This document shows, piece after piece, positions 36,844 through 47,949 of a stretch of DNA of 64,000 nucleotides. Every line of letters begins with the position of its first letter. The stretch's first letter is position 1. Below the pieces are notes generated by a model. It ran no database searches. It was not told where the DNA came from and worked only from the letters and a program-made list of their open reading frames with translations. The position numbers and the translations under genes are program-made. The stretch covers positions 57,970,001 to 58,034,000 of the forward strand of contig CM114272.1 of assembly GCA_050084515.1 (NCBI GenBank), written 5' to 3'. The stretch is from Blasia pusilla (Eukaryota; Marchantiophyta; Marchantiopsida; Blasiales).

Positions 36844-37980
36844 TTGACTATACAAGACACTACTGAACCCATCCTAAATTTTCTAAATCCACAACAAGCC
36901 TTGCTTTTCCTTGAGTTAGGCAGGTTGCAATCTGGATTAGTACTTCTTGAGGGAGCTCTTGGTTGTGGGAAATCTTATTTCATATCTTTTATGTACAATT
37001 ATTGGAGATCTAGGAACTTGTCACCATTACTGGCAGCCACCATAGGCAGTGTTGTTGTTCATCTTCACGAGGATGCAACAACTTTCCATTCAACTTTTAG
37101 CATCCCTATTTGTGGTGACCTACCTTCTATGGATGCTACCTCATACACTTATATTAGACTTGCAAATGAAAAAGTAATTTATAGTAATTGTAATATGTTT
37201 GGAAATAAGCTTCTTATTCTAGTTGGAGATTTATGTCAGCTACCACTTGTCAGAAATCATAAAGTCCATGATTTATGCCATTCCTACCACATTAGTTCTT
37301 CTCCATTCATGAACAATGCTCCGTCTTATGAGCTGTTGACACTAGTTAGGCATTCTGATGATCCTACATATTACAAGTTCCTCCATTCAATAAGGTATAG
37401 CATTCCTAGTCAGCAACAGATTGATCGATGCCTAGGTCCGTGTTTCATATCGGAAAATGAAGCCATTGATTTTATTACCTCCATCTCTACAATAATGTGT
37501 ACATATCGGGAAGATGTTGCTATTTTCAACCTCATATCCCTAAGAAGGCTATTTGGAGATGCTCCAATTGTTGAGTTGAATCTAGTTTCGGATGCCCCTA
37601 ACCAGCAGGAGTTCATCAAATGGATGGATGATTATTCGTTTCATCAACTACAGTATGTTGTAGTAAACTGACGAGTCATGCTCATCTCAAATGTCAAGCA
37701 GAGAATGGATATGTTGGTAGTGTATCTGATCTTCTTTATGAGGATGGTAATCTAGCCCATACAATTGTTATTCTCGACTCTAATAGTCACAAAATCAGAA
37801 TTAGTAGGACCAACTTCTCTACTCTCAAGTATGGATGTAATAAGAAATACATGAAGAGGACCTTTCCACTTGTGTTGGGATATGCCATGACTGTCCACAA
37901 GAGCTAAGGCTCAACCATTAACAATACTTTTCTGCTTGTGGTTAGATCAATCTTCGCAATTGGTTTGACTTATGTTATGT
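36844..37980 (+). pseudogene. Pif1-like helicase, Walker B region missing
   Basis: A SF1B (Pif1/RecD-like) helicase. LNPQQALLFLELGRLQSG leads to Walker A, LLEGALGCGKSYF (about 36946-36984). The next motif is ATIGSVVVHLHED, then FHSTFSIP. Motif III is ILVGDLCQLPLV (about 37219-37254), and LLTLVRHSDDPTYYKFLHS follows. Between KVIY and FGNKLL only about four residues remain where the Asp-Glu Walker B motif should be, so that motif looks deleted. After about 37695 the frame shifts, then runs through GYVGSVSDLLYEDGNLAHTI to TVHKS, where a TAA replaces the expected Gln of the HKSQG motif. It is not closely alike in wording to the Helitron helicase at 12-14 kb, so it belongs to a different element. 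Confidence 0.7.
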
Positions 37981-38089
37981 TATATAAGATTAGGAGATGA
38001 GATCAGCTTAGAATTTTAGGTACTTTATGCCCCGCAAACTTTATTTTATTTGGTCAAACTACAACATGAGTTTTATTTCAAGTTCTTCT

Positions 38090-39138
38090 TTGTTCTCCTC
38101 GCATAACATATACAGATAGGTCTTCACGTAGTAGCTCAGCGAGGGGCCGCAGCTCAAGAGCAAATCCTGAGCATATGCCCAATGGACAGATTCATTTGTA
38201 TGACCATGATGCCTACTCCATCCATGTTGTTGATGCGGATTCCAGCAGGAAGCCTCACCATAAGGATCAGCCGATACCATAGGTTATAATCTCCCCCATT
38301 ACCACACATTATTTTATCTATCTTACATCTCCATTGTCTAACGTCTCACTTGCAGGTTCCATTAAGCTACTTGGACTTCGCTAGTATTATACTCTCAGAT
38401 ACTTAGGCCCAACCTGAAGAATTCAAGCCCCGTTTCATCTTTCCTACAAAAACCAGATCAAATACATGGAAAATTTAGGCATGGTTCCCCCTTTTTGGGA
38501 ACACGGTGTAACCGACACGTAAATTCATACTCTCATTAGTTAGGGCCAGCTCTGGGACGCTAAGTTCCGCCGAATCAACAAAGATGCACCAACTTCAGGT
38601 TAGCTTTCAATGATTTTATTGCCTTTTTGTCTTTTGATATTCATATTTCATACTTATTGACCTCCATTTTCTCCACTTATACCAGGGATCCAAAAGGAGG
38701 TCCTCAGAATACAAAATGTGGATTTCAAGGAGACGTCCCTGACTCGGAAGGATGGAGCAAGGTTATTCAACCTTGTCTCTATTGGGATCCGGGTTGATCA
38801 GCTCCATATCTTAAGACACAAGATGCACTTGCCTCTGAACATGTTGTTGGACTTGACATCAGTAAAGACAACTCATCTGATAGAGAGGATGAAAACAACC
38901 CAAGACAAGGGCCAACTTCCAAATTTTGAACCACTTCCTATTGATGTTGACAACCTAAGCCACTTCCCATTTTTGCATGATTTTGACGACGTTATCATTT
39001 GGTCCAATGATCCTATCCATCATGCCACAACATCACCTCTAAAAATTGCTAATGATCCTGGTAGTAGCACTTCGATTCCTCTATCCAGTGACTTTAACAC
39101 AACATTGCAATCTCCCAGTAAGCGCAAGTGCACATAGC
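38090..39138 (+). pseudogene. unknown spliced ORF downstream of helicase
   Basis: Three exon-like blocks with GT-AG boundaries follow the helicase. About 38090-38281 is Ser/Arg- and His/Asp-rich (AYSIHVVDADSSRKPHHKDQ). About 38353-38598 carries three stops. 38688-39138 is open for about 145 codons and is the best preserved (LFNLVSIGIRVDQLHILRHK, then MHLPLNMLLDLTSVKTTHLI), ending at the TAG at 39136. The last block ends in a Ser/Thr-rich, basic tail (LQSPSKRKCT). Putative introns: 38282-38352 and 38599-38687. No family is recognised. The shared strand and adjacency suggest it belongs to the same element as the helicase. Confidence 0.35.
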
Positions 39139-39718
39139 GCCGCTACACAATGATATGTTCCACTAAATATTGGTTAATTTTCTATTCATGTTCAGTTCAA
39201 TTTTCTGTTTAGTTCAATGCATGCTCAATATTCTCCTAAGTAGTTTTTGTTTTCATTTCTGTAGATACTTCTCTACAATCAGCCCAAAGCCAGTGTTATA
39301 CTACACTTGTTGCTTGTTCCTAAAAAAAAATCATCACTTTTCAGTGACTTTTTCATGTGCTTCTTAAAGGGTGCTCTCTGATGTCTTCTCTGCAAATCCA
39401 CTGCATTCTACTTACTCTCCTAAATACATATTTTTCCAGCGTTCAATCAGATCACTTACTTCCAACTTACTGATTCGTACTCGCATGTCTATGGATGATT
39501 TCCATCATATGATCAATTTGCAATTGGATGGAACCATTCCTCTATTCTGATTATAGTATGCCCTTACATTCAATCAAGCATTAACCCTTTGTTTCTAAAA
39601 ATTCATACACATTCACTATCTTCATATCAGCAATGTATCCTGATTACATTTGGATGTACTCCCCTACTTTTACTTATGAATTCAATCCATTTTTGTTTAA
39701 CATGTATTTTCATTGCAG

Positions 39719-40078
39719 ATCTGGTACGCCGATGACAATAATAGCTGGATGTGTCTTGGATACACTAGTGATGGTGCCAATTGGGATAACCAGCCTCAAG
39801 GAGTTCAAAGTCGGATATACAACTCCATCCCTTCAGCTTTAGATCAAGTTGAAGAACGTTCACTCCAGCTTTCAACTGAAGTGAATGTTCTTACTGATGT
39901 TCTTCAGCTTGAGCATGATGCAAATAGAGCCGACATGGCTGAGCTGAATGAGCTCAAAAACATATGAGATATGTTGAGTTTAATTTTTGAGTTCCTTAGC
40001 AATATCAAGCACTATGTTGAGGCTGACCCTAAACTTGCTCGTCAGGCATCTACAATTCGAGCTCTCCTACGTTGCTAG
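39719..40078 (+). pseudogene. coiled-coil ORF, unknown
   Basis: After a TTTCATTGCAG acceptor the frame reads IWYADDNNSWMCLGYTSDGA, then a heptad-rich helix (QVEERSLQLSTEVNVLTDVL) to a TGA at 39966. The same frame continues beyond the stop (MLSLIFEFLSNIKHYVEADP) to a TAG near 40076. The stop could be a CGA-to-TGA change. It is possibly the last exon of the preceding ORF. Function unknown. Confidence 0.35.
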
Positions 40079-40079
40079 A

Positions 40080-42200
40080 GATCTTATGTTTATCTCTCAT
40101 CTACTTTTGTTGTTGTTAATTTAGGTTTTGCCTTCTTCTGAGCTCACATAGCTTCTCAGGACAAGATTTATTTCTTCACTTTTCAGAGCTATTGTACATG
40201 CTCATGTTCTATGGACAAGACTTCATGCTCAAGTTTTTGTATCAACATTTTCCATTCAGCCATCGTCATTTTCTACCCACATCACTTCATTAGTGTCCTC
40301 TGTTGTATTTTATGCTTTGTGCTTGCTGTTTTCAATCCTTCAGCTTTTGCAAAATGCAAATATGCCTGCTTTCTTTTTTCGTTTTATTGTCCCAAACTGC
40401 ACTTGAAAACACACTTTATGTTTATTTTGTCTCAACGATGATGTATGTCTTCAAGTTTGTGTTATGCACTCTGGTCTACAAGCTTTCCTCCGCAGTCTTG
40501 GTCTTTTCATTCAATCTCTACTCCTAATCAACTTGCACAATTATGCATTGCAAAATCAACTTGACCTTGCACTACCATGGATGATATGTGCCTAAGAGCC
40601 CTCATTCCACACACATAGCATTGCTCGGTTCCTATTAACTGAATTAGAGCTCCTCTGTTTTATATCCATTATGCCTATGATCGAAAAAAACACCCCTCGC
40701 AGACTTGAAAATTCTATCACATTCACCACCTTGTACGAGGGTTTGAATTTTCGCCCCACATTATACCATGCATACTTCTGCCTCACCTTAAAGTGCCAAA
40801 TTTACTAACAATAACAACATTCAAAATTAATAGCAACTTCTCTCCAACACTTATCCTACTGAATGCCTTATGACCGCTGCGAACATGTTCACCTTTTCTA
40901 CTCCATTTACATCTCAACCACTCGCGTATAAAGAACACTAATAGGAGCCTTTGTTCAACTCATTGGCATAAGCACATGCCTCTCTTGTCTTTCCTCTTTA
41001 CAACACCATTTCATAAGATCTTAGGTCCAGGCTTATATTACCGCAATAGTTATGCCATATGTTGTAAGTATCCAACATCTTTCAACTCTTCTTTGTGTCT
41101 CCTCTAACATGAGATGCTTGTATATATTGAAGCTCAAATTTTAATAGAAATTTGTAAGGGTGTTAGGGAAGATCAAATATCATAGCAACAAACGTTCATG
41201 CAGGTAAAATCCATTAAACTCTTAAAAATTGTGAAACTACTATTTTAGGAAGGATTTCTCTTTGCATTCTTCTCCAGTACAAATAATGTTTTTTTCCCAT
41301 TTTTCTCATATATTGTAAAATAAATATTCGAACAAATGAGAAACCGAAATTAAAAAAAGGGGGGAAAACATATCCCATCGAAAACCTATGTCTCCATGGA
41401 AAGTCCCATAGATGCACATGAAGACAGACGTATGGGTGATGCAGAAAAAATTGTCCGTAGCAGTGTGTAACTCAGGGTGAAATAAATTCACTCGTAGTAA
41501 AACGGATGGAACGCATCCTTCATGCATGCATGGATGGCTGGGTGACACCGAATACTACTCCATTCCATCCATGGGCACTGTCTTCATTGAAAAGGACATA
41601 AGGGGGCATGCGGTGATTGGAGGAAATGCCCTTCAGAAGGGATTTGGATTGCACCTAGGGTTTTAGCTTTAGCGCCAAGGGGCTTGTTGGGCATGTGCTC
41701 AGTCAGCTTCGAATACTAGAACATTCTGTGGTGGGAACGGCCGGACAGCACCGGACCAATGTGCGCCAATTGATCTACCGGTCTATGACGTCGGCGCCAT
41801 CCGCTCCTGATTCCGATGGGCATTCACAGAATCCAGTATACTTATGCTCGAATCCGCCGGATTCGAAGAGCGGACCGCCGGACAGACCCTGCCCGGGCTG
41901 TGGCGGGAGGAGCGAAACGGGGAGACCGTTTCGTCGGGACGTGGATTGAGCTGGATACAAGAACAAGCGCGCCGGATAAAGGAGGAAACTTAGGGTTTGC
42001 GGGGGGGATAACGAACTGCAGAGGCAGGCGGGGGGGGGAGGGAGCAGCGAGCGAGCACGCGAGACGAAGGGGAAGAAACTCCTATTCCCGCTCTGTTTTC
42101 AAGAGCGGAAGCGCCGGTGCAACCGCCACTTACCATCACCGCATCAAGCAATCAATCAATCAATCGGCTTAGAAGCGAGCGAATCAATCCGGTGCGGGGC
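40080..42200. other. intergenic, upstream flank of zinc-knuckle gene
   Basis: No gene is recognised. 40080-41500 is AT-rich. From about 41690 the sequence turns GC-rich, approaching the promoter and leader of the zinc-knuckle gene. The transcription start was not fixed. Confidence 0.4.
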
Positions 42201-42223
42201 TCACGGCCGTGGAGAATTATTAA

Positions 42224-42760
42224 TATCGGGAGCGCGAGCGAGCGAGCGAGAGAGAGAGAGCGCAAGATTTCAGCAGTGAGGCTGTTGGAGGCTTTCACGC
42301 GCTCACGACGTCTGATTGATTGATTCATCATCGCCAGTTATCGGCGTTATTCATCAGAGCTTTCGGGAGCGAGCGAGAGAGGGAGAGAGAGAGAGGAAGA
42401 ACGAGAGCGAGAGGCGAGGTTGCGGAGTAGTGGTGACCGAGGAGAGAGAGAGAGAGAGAGAGAGAGAGGTGGACAGAGGGAGGCAGACGGACAGAGGAGA
42501 GGAAGCAGGGCGAAGGGGTGTTTTGTTCATCGCAGGAAGAAAGAGGACTGTTCGGCGTCAGGACTGCGGTGTCGGTCATTCCAGGGCAGGAGGAGGGATC
42601 AGTTGACGTTGAGGAAGAAGCGAAGGTGCGGCGACGAGGAGGAGCAGGAGGAGGAGGGAGGAAGAGGGAGAGGAGGAGGAGGAGGAGGAGGCAGGCAAAG
42701 GATTGCGGAGGAGGTAGTTGGCGAGGAGTTATTGGATCGGCAGAGAAGGCGGAGGAGAAG
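42224..42760 (+). promoter_or_regulatory. GAGA/GAGCGA-rich purine leader or promoter
   Basis: The plus strand is strongly purine-rich: GAGCGAGCGAGCGAGAGAGA near 42235-42260, GAGAGAGAG runs at about 42380 and 42442-42470, and a GAGGAG trinucleotide run at about 42625-42692. GAGA repeats near start sites are bound by plant BBR/BPC factors. It lies 0.7-1.2 kb upstream of the zinc-knuckle start codon and may be its 5' UTR or core promoter. The open frames across it are compositional and begin with non-ATG codons. Confidence 0.5.
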
Positions 42761-43484
42761 ACTGTTGGTGAATGGGGTATTAATTTCGGAAGGAGGAAAC
42801 TGAGGTATTGTGAGACGACGGACGTCGGAGGTGCTTGTGAGCGTTAGAAGTGGACGTGGAGTTACATCTTGTAAAAACCCTTAAATTGAAAACTTGTGTA
42901 CTGAACTTGGGACATAAGCAAATGATAGTGGGGATCCGCTGGGACATTATGCTCAAGAACTCTAGTAAAAATTGAAGTTACTTATACATTCAGTGCACGT
43001 TCTCTTCGACTAGTGTCTATCGTCGTGAAGGAAGGGGTGGAAGACATGGTGGTGTGTGTAACGATTCCCTTTCCGTTTCTTGGTTGTCAGCCTTCTGGTC
43101 ACTTTGCTAATAACTGAAATTGCTTTCTCATCAGTAACGCTCGAAATTAAGAGTGGTGAAGGTTACCCGATAAACCTTAAAGCTTGCAGAGGCACTACAG
43201 GGGATGCGTGGAAATTCCGACGTTATTGTTGCACAGGATAGAAGCTGGGAGCCATTCGGGTTGAGGAAGGATCCGGAAGCGAACGCGTGAAGACTCTTTC
43301 CCGGCTTTGAGGGAGAATTCGTTGAGTACTCGTGCGGCAAACGTAGGGTCCTGAAAATACCCTGGATTCTTCCAGTAACGTTTAGGAAAGACTTGGTTGA
43401 GGCATCGATTGAATCTTTCACGGAGTCGTGTTCAATCTCAAATTTCTTCAATACCTTTCGGGCGTCGTCGGAGAAGGAAGTTGG

Positions 43485-45892
43485 ATGTCGGTGGTGCTGG
43501 ATACTCAGGCCAAGCTCGGGATGAGTCTTGACGATCTAGCGTCTCGTTCGTCGTCACGCCGGATTCAGAGCAATATTGTGGGGAAGAGATTCCTTCGTCG
43601 CAACATTCCGTACAAAGTATTCCCCCGTGAGAAAAGTGGCTTTCCCCGTCCCCCAGCCAGGTGATTGCTCCATCCATCGATCTGGACTGCATCAACTCAC
43701 TCTATGACGAAGGAGAAACTGTTGCCTGCAGGGAGGTGTCGGAGAAGGGAGGGGTTGTGGGAAGGATTTTGTTTTGAAGGGAGGGTGGTTGGAGGTATCT
43801 CGTGGACGTTTCCCGAATTGGAGTTTGAGTGAGGTGTTGAGAGGAGGAGGTGGTTAATGATGGAATGACATTTGTGGAGGATGGAAGTGGTGAAGGGAGT
43901 TGGATGTGGAGTCGGATGTTGTTTGTGTATGTGGCCGTACTCTTCTTGGGAACAGAAGGTTACTGGGGCGATGAAGTGCTTGAGGTTGAAGTAAAGGATT
44001 TAAGTTGTTATGTGGGAAGGGGTTAAGGTTCCTAGCAGAGGTGATGTAGTATTGAACTCAGTCGGCCGTTGACCTTCATGGTCACCACCATCGAGGGTTG
44101 AAGTAATAGGTCGGTAATGCTTGGGAGATGCCCTGGGAGAATGATCTCAGGTTGATTGCTTGGATAAAGATGTCATGACGAGGTAATACAGTCGAAGTTT
44201 TCATCTAGTTATAGTTGATGGCTTGTGCGAGAGTTAAGTACACCCCTGCAATGTCATCACCGAGGTAGGACGTTGAATTTCTCTCCTAGTGCAAGTTTGA
44301 CTCATGGGATGATGCGACCGTCAGCTTTAGGGTGCTTGTATCAGGACAGTTGACATCGAGGTTTTTAGTTGATGGCGTTCACTTATTAAGTTTGGATCAC
44401 TCTATGTTATGGATGGTCGTTTAGTTTCAATTGTTTTAAAAATTCATCTAGGTTTCCGTTTAATATTGACCAAGGGTAGGAACCTCACATCTTCATCCTA
44501 ATTACTTTCTTGGGGCTCTAGTCTGGCGTCAGATCCTAGTTTTATTTGATTTGTAAGGCCATAGCGGGTTTGAGTTAAGAGTCGATCTTGTGGTGCCAGT
44601 GTATCCACCTACCTTGATGCAAGTTGAGGAGTGCCATATCTCTCTGTTTTACTAGGAGAGGTGAGGTTTTCAATGGGTTTTTCGTATTTAACTTGCTCTA
44701 GGATGATTATGTGCCTGGTATCTGTTTTAGTGTTTTGATGGGCAAGGTGGTGGGTAGTTATTTTTTAGATCCGAGACTTGTGGTTCACGAGGGAGTCTTT
44801 TGGAGCCAGGTGTTGTTAATTTGTGCCATTGGAGATGACATGTATAGATGCCCTGTAGCTGTGAACTCACAGGTATGCACAAATCGTTCAGGAATTATCA
44901 AGTTAAGCTGTGTATTTGGGTTCATAGTCTGACTTTATTGGTTTTGTTGGTTCAGGCCTCTTTTAGAGTTATGTAACAACTGCAGGCGCACAGGACATTT
45001 CGCCAGAGACTGTCCCAATGCATCAGTTTGCAACAATTGCGGTGTTTCAGGGTGCGTCCAAAACTAAAACCTAAACCACTTCCCTTGTTGTCGCCCCTAA
45101 GATATCTCAATGAAATTAAACCCCAATTAACATCAAATGTTTGGTTGATCACACGGAAGTATGAATTTATATGGCTGTTTGTTGTAGTGCCCGAGGTCCT
45201 CAGTTTCAGGTTTTCCATATTTAGACCTCACCAAGCAGGAAGAGAAAGCTGTGCATTTTATGGAACTTTTTTCAGCACTGGGTTGAATAAATCTTGATAC
45301 CGGTTTTCTGACTGCTCTCTTGAACAGGCACATAGCAGCAGCGTGTCCAACAGAGCCACTCTGCCGCAATTGCAAGAAGCCTGGGCACATTGCCAGTGAA
45401 TGTCACAATGAGCCTGTGTGCAATATGTGTGGAAAACCTGGCCATATAGCTAAGGGCTGTGCTGCTCAAGAGGTGGGGCTCCCAAAGTCCAGGCTTTGTA
45501 ATAACTGCTACAGACCAGGTCATGTTTCTGTGGACTGTCCCAATGAGAAAGCTTGCAACAACTGCAGGCAGTCAGGTCATTTGGCCCGAGATTGCTTGAA
45601 CAGTCCAGTTTGCAATGGGTGCAGCCAACCAGGTCATATTGCTCGGGACTGCTCAAGATTACCAGTGGGGGGTGGGGGTAGTGGCGGTGGTGGTGGTGGT
45701 CCAAGGCCTGGTAATGAGAGTTTTCCCAACATAGTCTGTCGAAACTGCAAGCAACCTGGACACAAAGGAAAGGACTGTCTTCAGGTTATTATTTGCAACA
45801 ACTGTGGTGGCCGTGGTCACATGATGGTGGAGTGCCCATCAGATCCAATGCTGGGAAGAGGAGGAGGCGGAATTGTTAGACGCCGCATGTGA
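43485..45892 (+). CDS. nine-knuckle CCHC zinc-finger protein (CNBP/GIS2-like), 278 aa
   Basis: A nucleic-acid-binding protein of the CNBP/GIS2 class, likely binding single-stranded RNA or DNA. Coding exons are 43485-43660, 44956-45051 and 45328-45892. Introns 43661-44955 and 45052-45327 are GT-AG and phases agree, giving 278 residues. The start is the first ATG of the open frame. Nine CX2CX4HX4C knuckles follow one another from about residue 66 (CNNCRRTGHFARDC, CNNCGVSGHIAAAC, CRNCKKPGHIASEC, and so on). The second knuckle is split by intron 2. A Gly-rich linker separates knuckles 7 and 8, and the tail is basic (GIVRRRM). Knuckle order resembles the Arabidopsis At1g75560-type proteins. Instead of their SR-rich N-terminus, residues 9-25 read AKLGMSLDDLASRSSSRR, like the UAP56-binding motif of ALY-type export adaptors. 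It appears intact. Confidence 0.9.
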
Positions 45893-47949
45893 GGACCTTT
45901 GGAGTAAGAAATTCCATTGGATGGGAATGGGTGTCCAGGTGGAGACTAGAGTCATCAGTCTAGGCAAGGATTACATGCAAAATTGCAAACATCTGGAAAG
46001 TCGGATTGGGGTTGTAGCTTCCATTTATCCTCAGATACTGAACTGTACCCAGCTTTCCCAATAGATGAAGTAGGCTTTAAATTGCTGTGACCACTGTGAT
46101 TTTAATCTTGCCAGGTAGTTAATTGGATTGCAAGGCTTGCCTTGCTTGTTTATCCGGCCCTAAAGCAGTGTTAACTTGTGGGATATCTTTGTGAGAGACA
46201 TCTCGAGTGGGAGTTAGCTTCTGTCACTGGAGAGAGTCCCATCTATTTTTAGGCTGGTCAAATGTTTTGCTAATAGTAGTGAGTCTCAATTGTCTCTCAT
46301 ACTCCCTCCATGTTCCATGCAGGTGCATTTAATAATTCATTAAAGTGTCTGCCCTGTCCTCAACCCTGTAGTATCTCGGCTAGATTTCAATGCGCCACAT
46401 GATGAATCTAAGTCGTCGCAGTGCTACGATGTTTCCAAGCACTTGTCTGTCTGGATTTAGTTTCCTCCTGAGCAGGTCCATCTACGTCTCGATGGGTGAC
46501 TTTTGTTAGGCAACTTGTGTTTAAACAGATCATCCATGTTGTCCAATCTCTCTATTGGTTGTCTGTCCGTAAGTAGATGCGGGCTGGCTCTTCTAAAAGT
46601 GTCCTAACCGGTAAAGAGAGTACACTTAGTCTTGTAGTTGACTCTGAGTAATTATTTTTGACCAGTTTCGGGTAACCTTAAACGAAAATTGGTGGAAGTG
46701 CTTGTTCTGAATTCGCTTTTGTTGCATCACGGTAATGAATGAAAATACCGAGGAGACATAGGCTATCCAAATAGGAAATTACGGCTTCCTAGAAATTAGT
46801 GGAGAATTCTGGATTCTGGAAGAGACTGAGATCTGCAAGTATGATCATGACTCCAAAGCGTGTACGTTGAATGTGTTCTGAACGAACATGAACTGGCCTT
46901 TTCACCTTACCTCACTACCCAGATAGGGTGTGTATATTACTTTACAGATCTCCCGTAAGCTTCGCCAGTGGGTCCAGTGTGAATCCACGTAACTCCCGGT
47001 TGCGATTGTAGAAATACATGCAACAACACTGCCAAATGTATGCGATGAGGAGGTACCTTCAACATGTCGCCCAAGGAACACAATGCAGTAGACTGGCAAA
47101 TTGGACATGATCTGAGAAATGGATATGAGTACCTACCAAAAGAGTTCATCCTAATGAGGAGGATGGGGCTTGAGGACACTTTCCTCTTGTGATGGCACAA
47201 TATTTTGTATAACATGTTTTTGTATGACGATAATTAAATAAACAGAACCACAAGAACATAATCAATAGTCAATAATAGTGAACTCTAAACCAACAAGCCA
47301 TATGTCTGTCATTCACAGGTGATTGTCACCCGTGCACTGGATTATTCTAGTAAGTAAAATGCCTGTCGTTTTACTGTTTCTAAATTCTGCATTAAATTGT
47401 CGGGAAGGTAAAGCTCTGGGAAATGCATTTGTCCTCATGATATGTAAGTTTCACCTTCTATTGTCCAAATGTCCTTGAAACTCATTAGATCTCTTAGTCT
47501 CCTCCCTACGTTAAAAAATAGTCTACTCGTATTTGTATAGTTTCGTTCCTTTTCGTCCACACATTGAGTGTCAATGTCACAGCTTCGATCGTAACTACTG
47601 GCAGTATTAGTGCATCGTGGATGAAAGTCCACTTAATGCCTGATTTTGTATTCCATATGCATATAAAAATCTAATCGTTCAAACATGATAAATAAACTTT
47701 AATGATAGTCTTTTTGAGAAGAGCAACACAATTAGAATATTTTTCATTTATGCTAATATAAATATCAAAATAGGACAAAAAATTAATAAATGAATATAAA
47801 TGGGTGGAAGAGTAGTAGTAAAAAAAGGCATAATGGAATGGAAAAGAAAAATGACAACCAATACAAATAACAACTCAACTAATAAGACAAATAATTTGAA
47901 ATAAGTTTGACAAGAACAATAGTGATTGGTTAGACGTGAACAAGATCCA
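45893..47949. other. 3' UTR and intergenic sequence
   Basis: The first several hundred bases are probably the 3' UTR of the zinc-knuckle gene; the polyadenylation site was not fixed. Beyond about 46750 no gene is recognised. The short minus-strand frames at 46902-47215 have no motif. Confidence 0.4.

Noticed and set aside
42316-42847. Arg/Glu/Gly-rich ORFs upstream of the zinc-knuckle gene
   Set aside because: They translate purine repeats, and the two longest begin with TTG or GTG rather than ATG.
45450-45704. 84-codon minus-strand ORF rich in His/Cys
   Set aside because: Antisense shadow of the CCHC knuckles.
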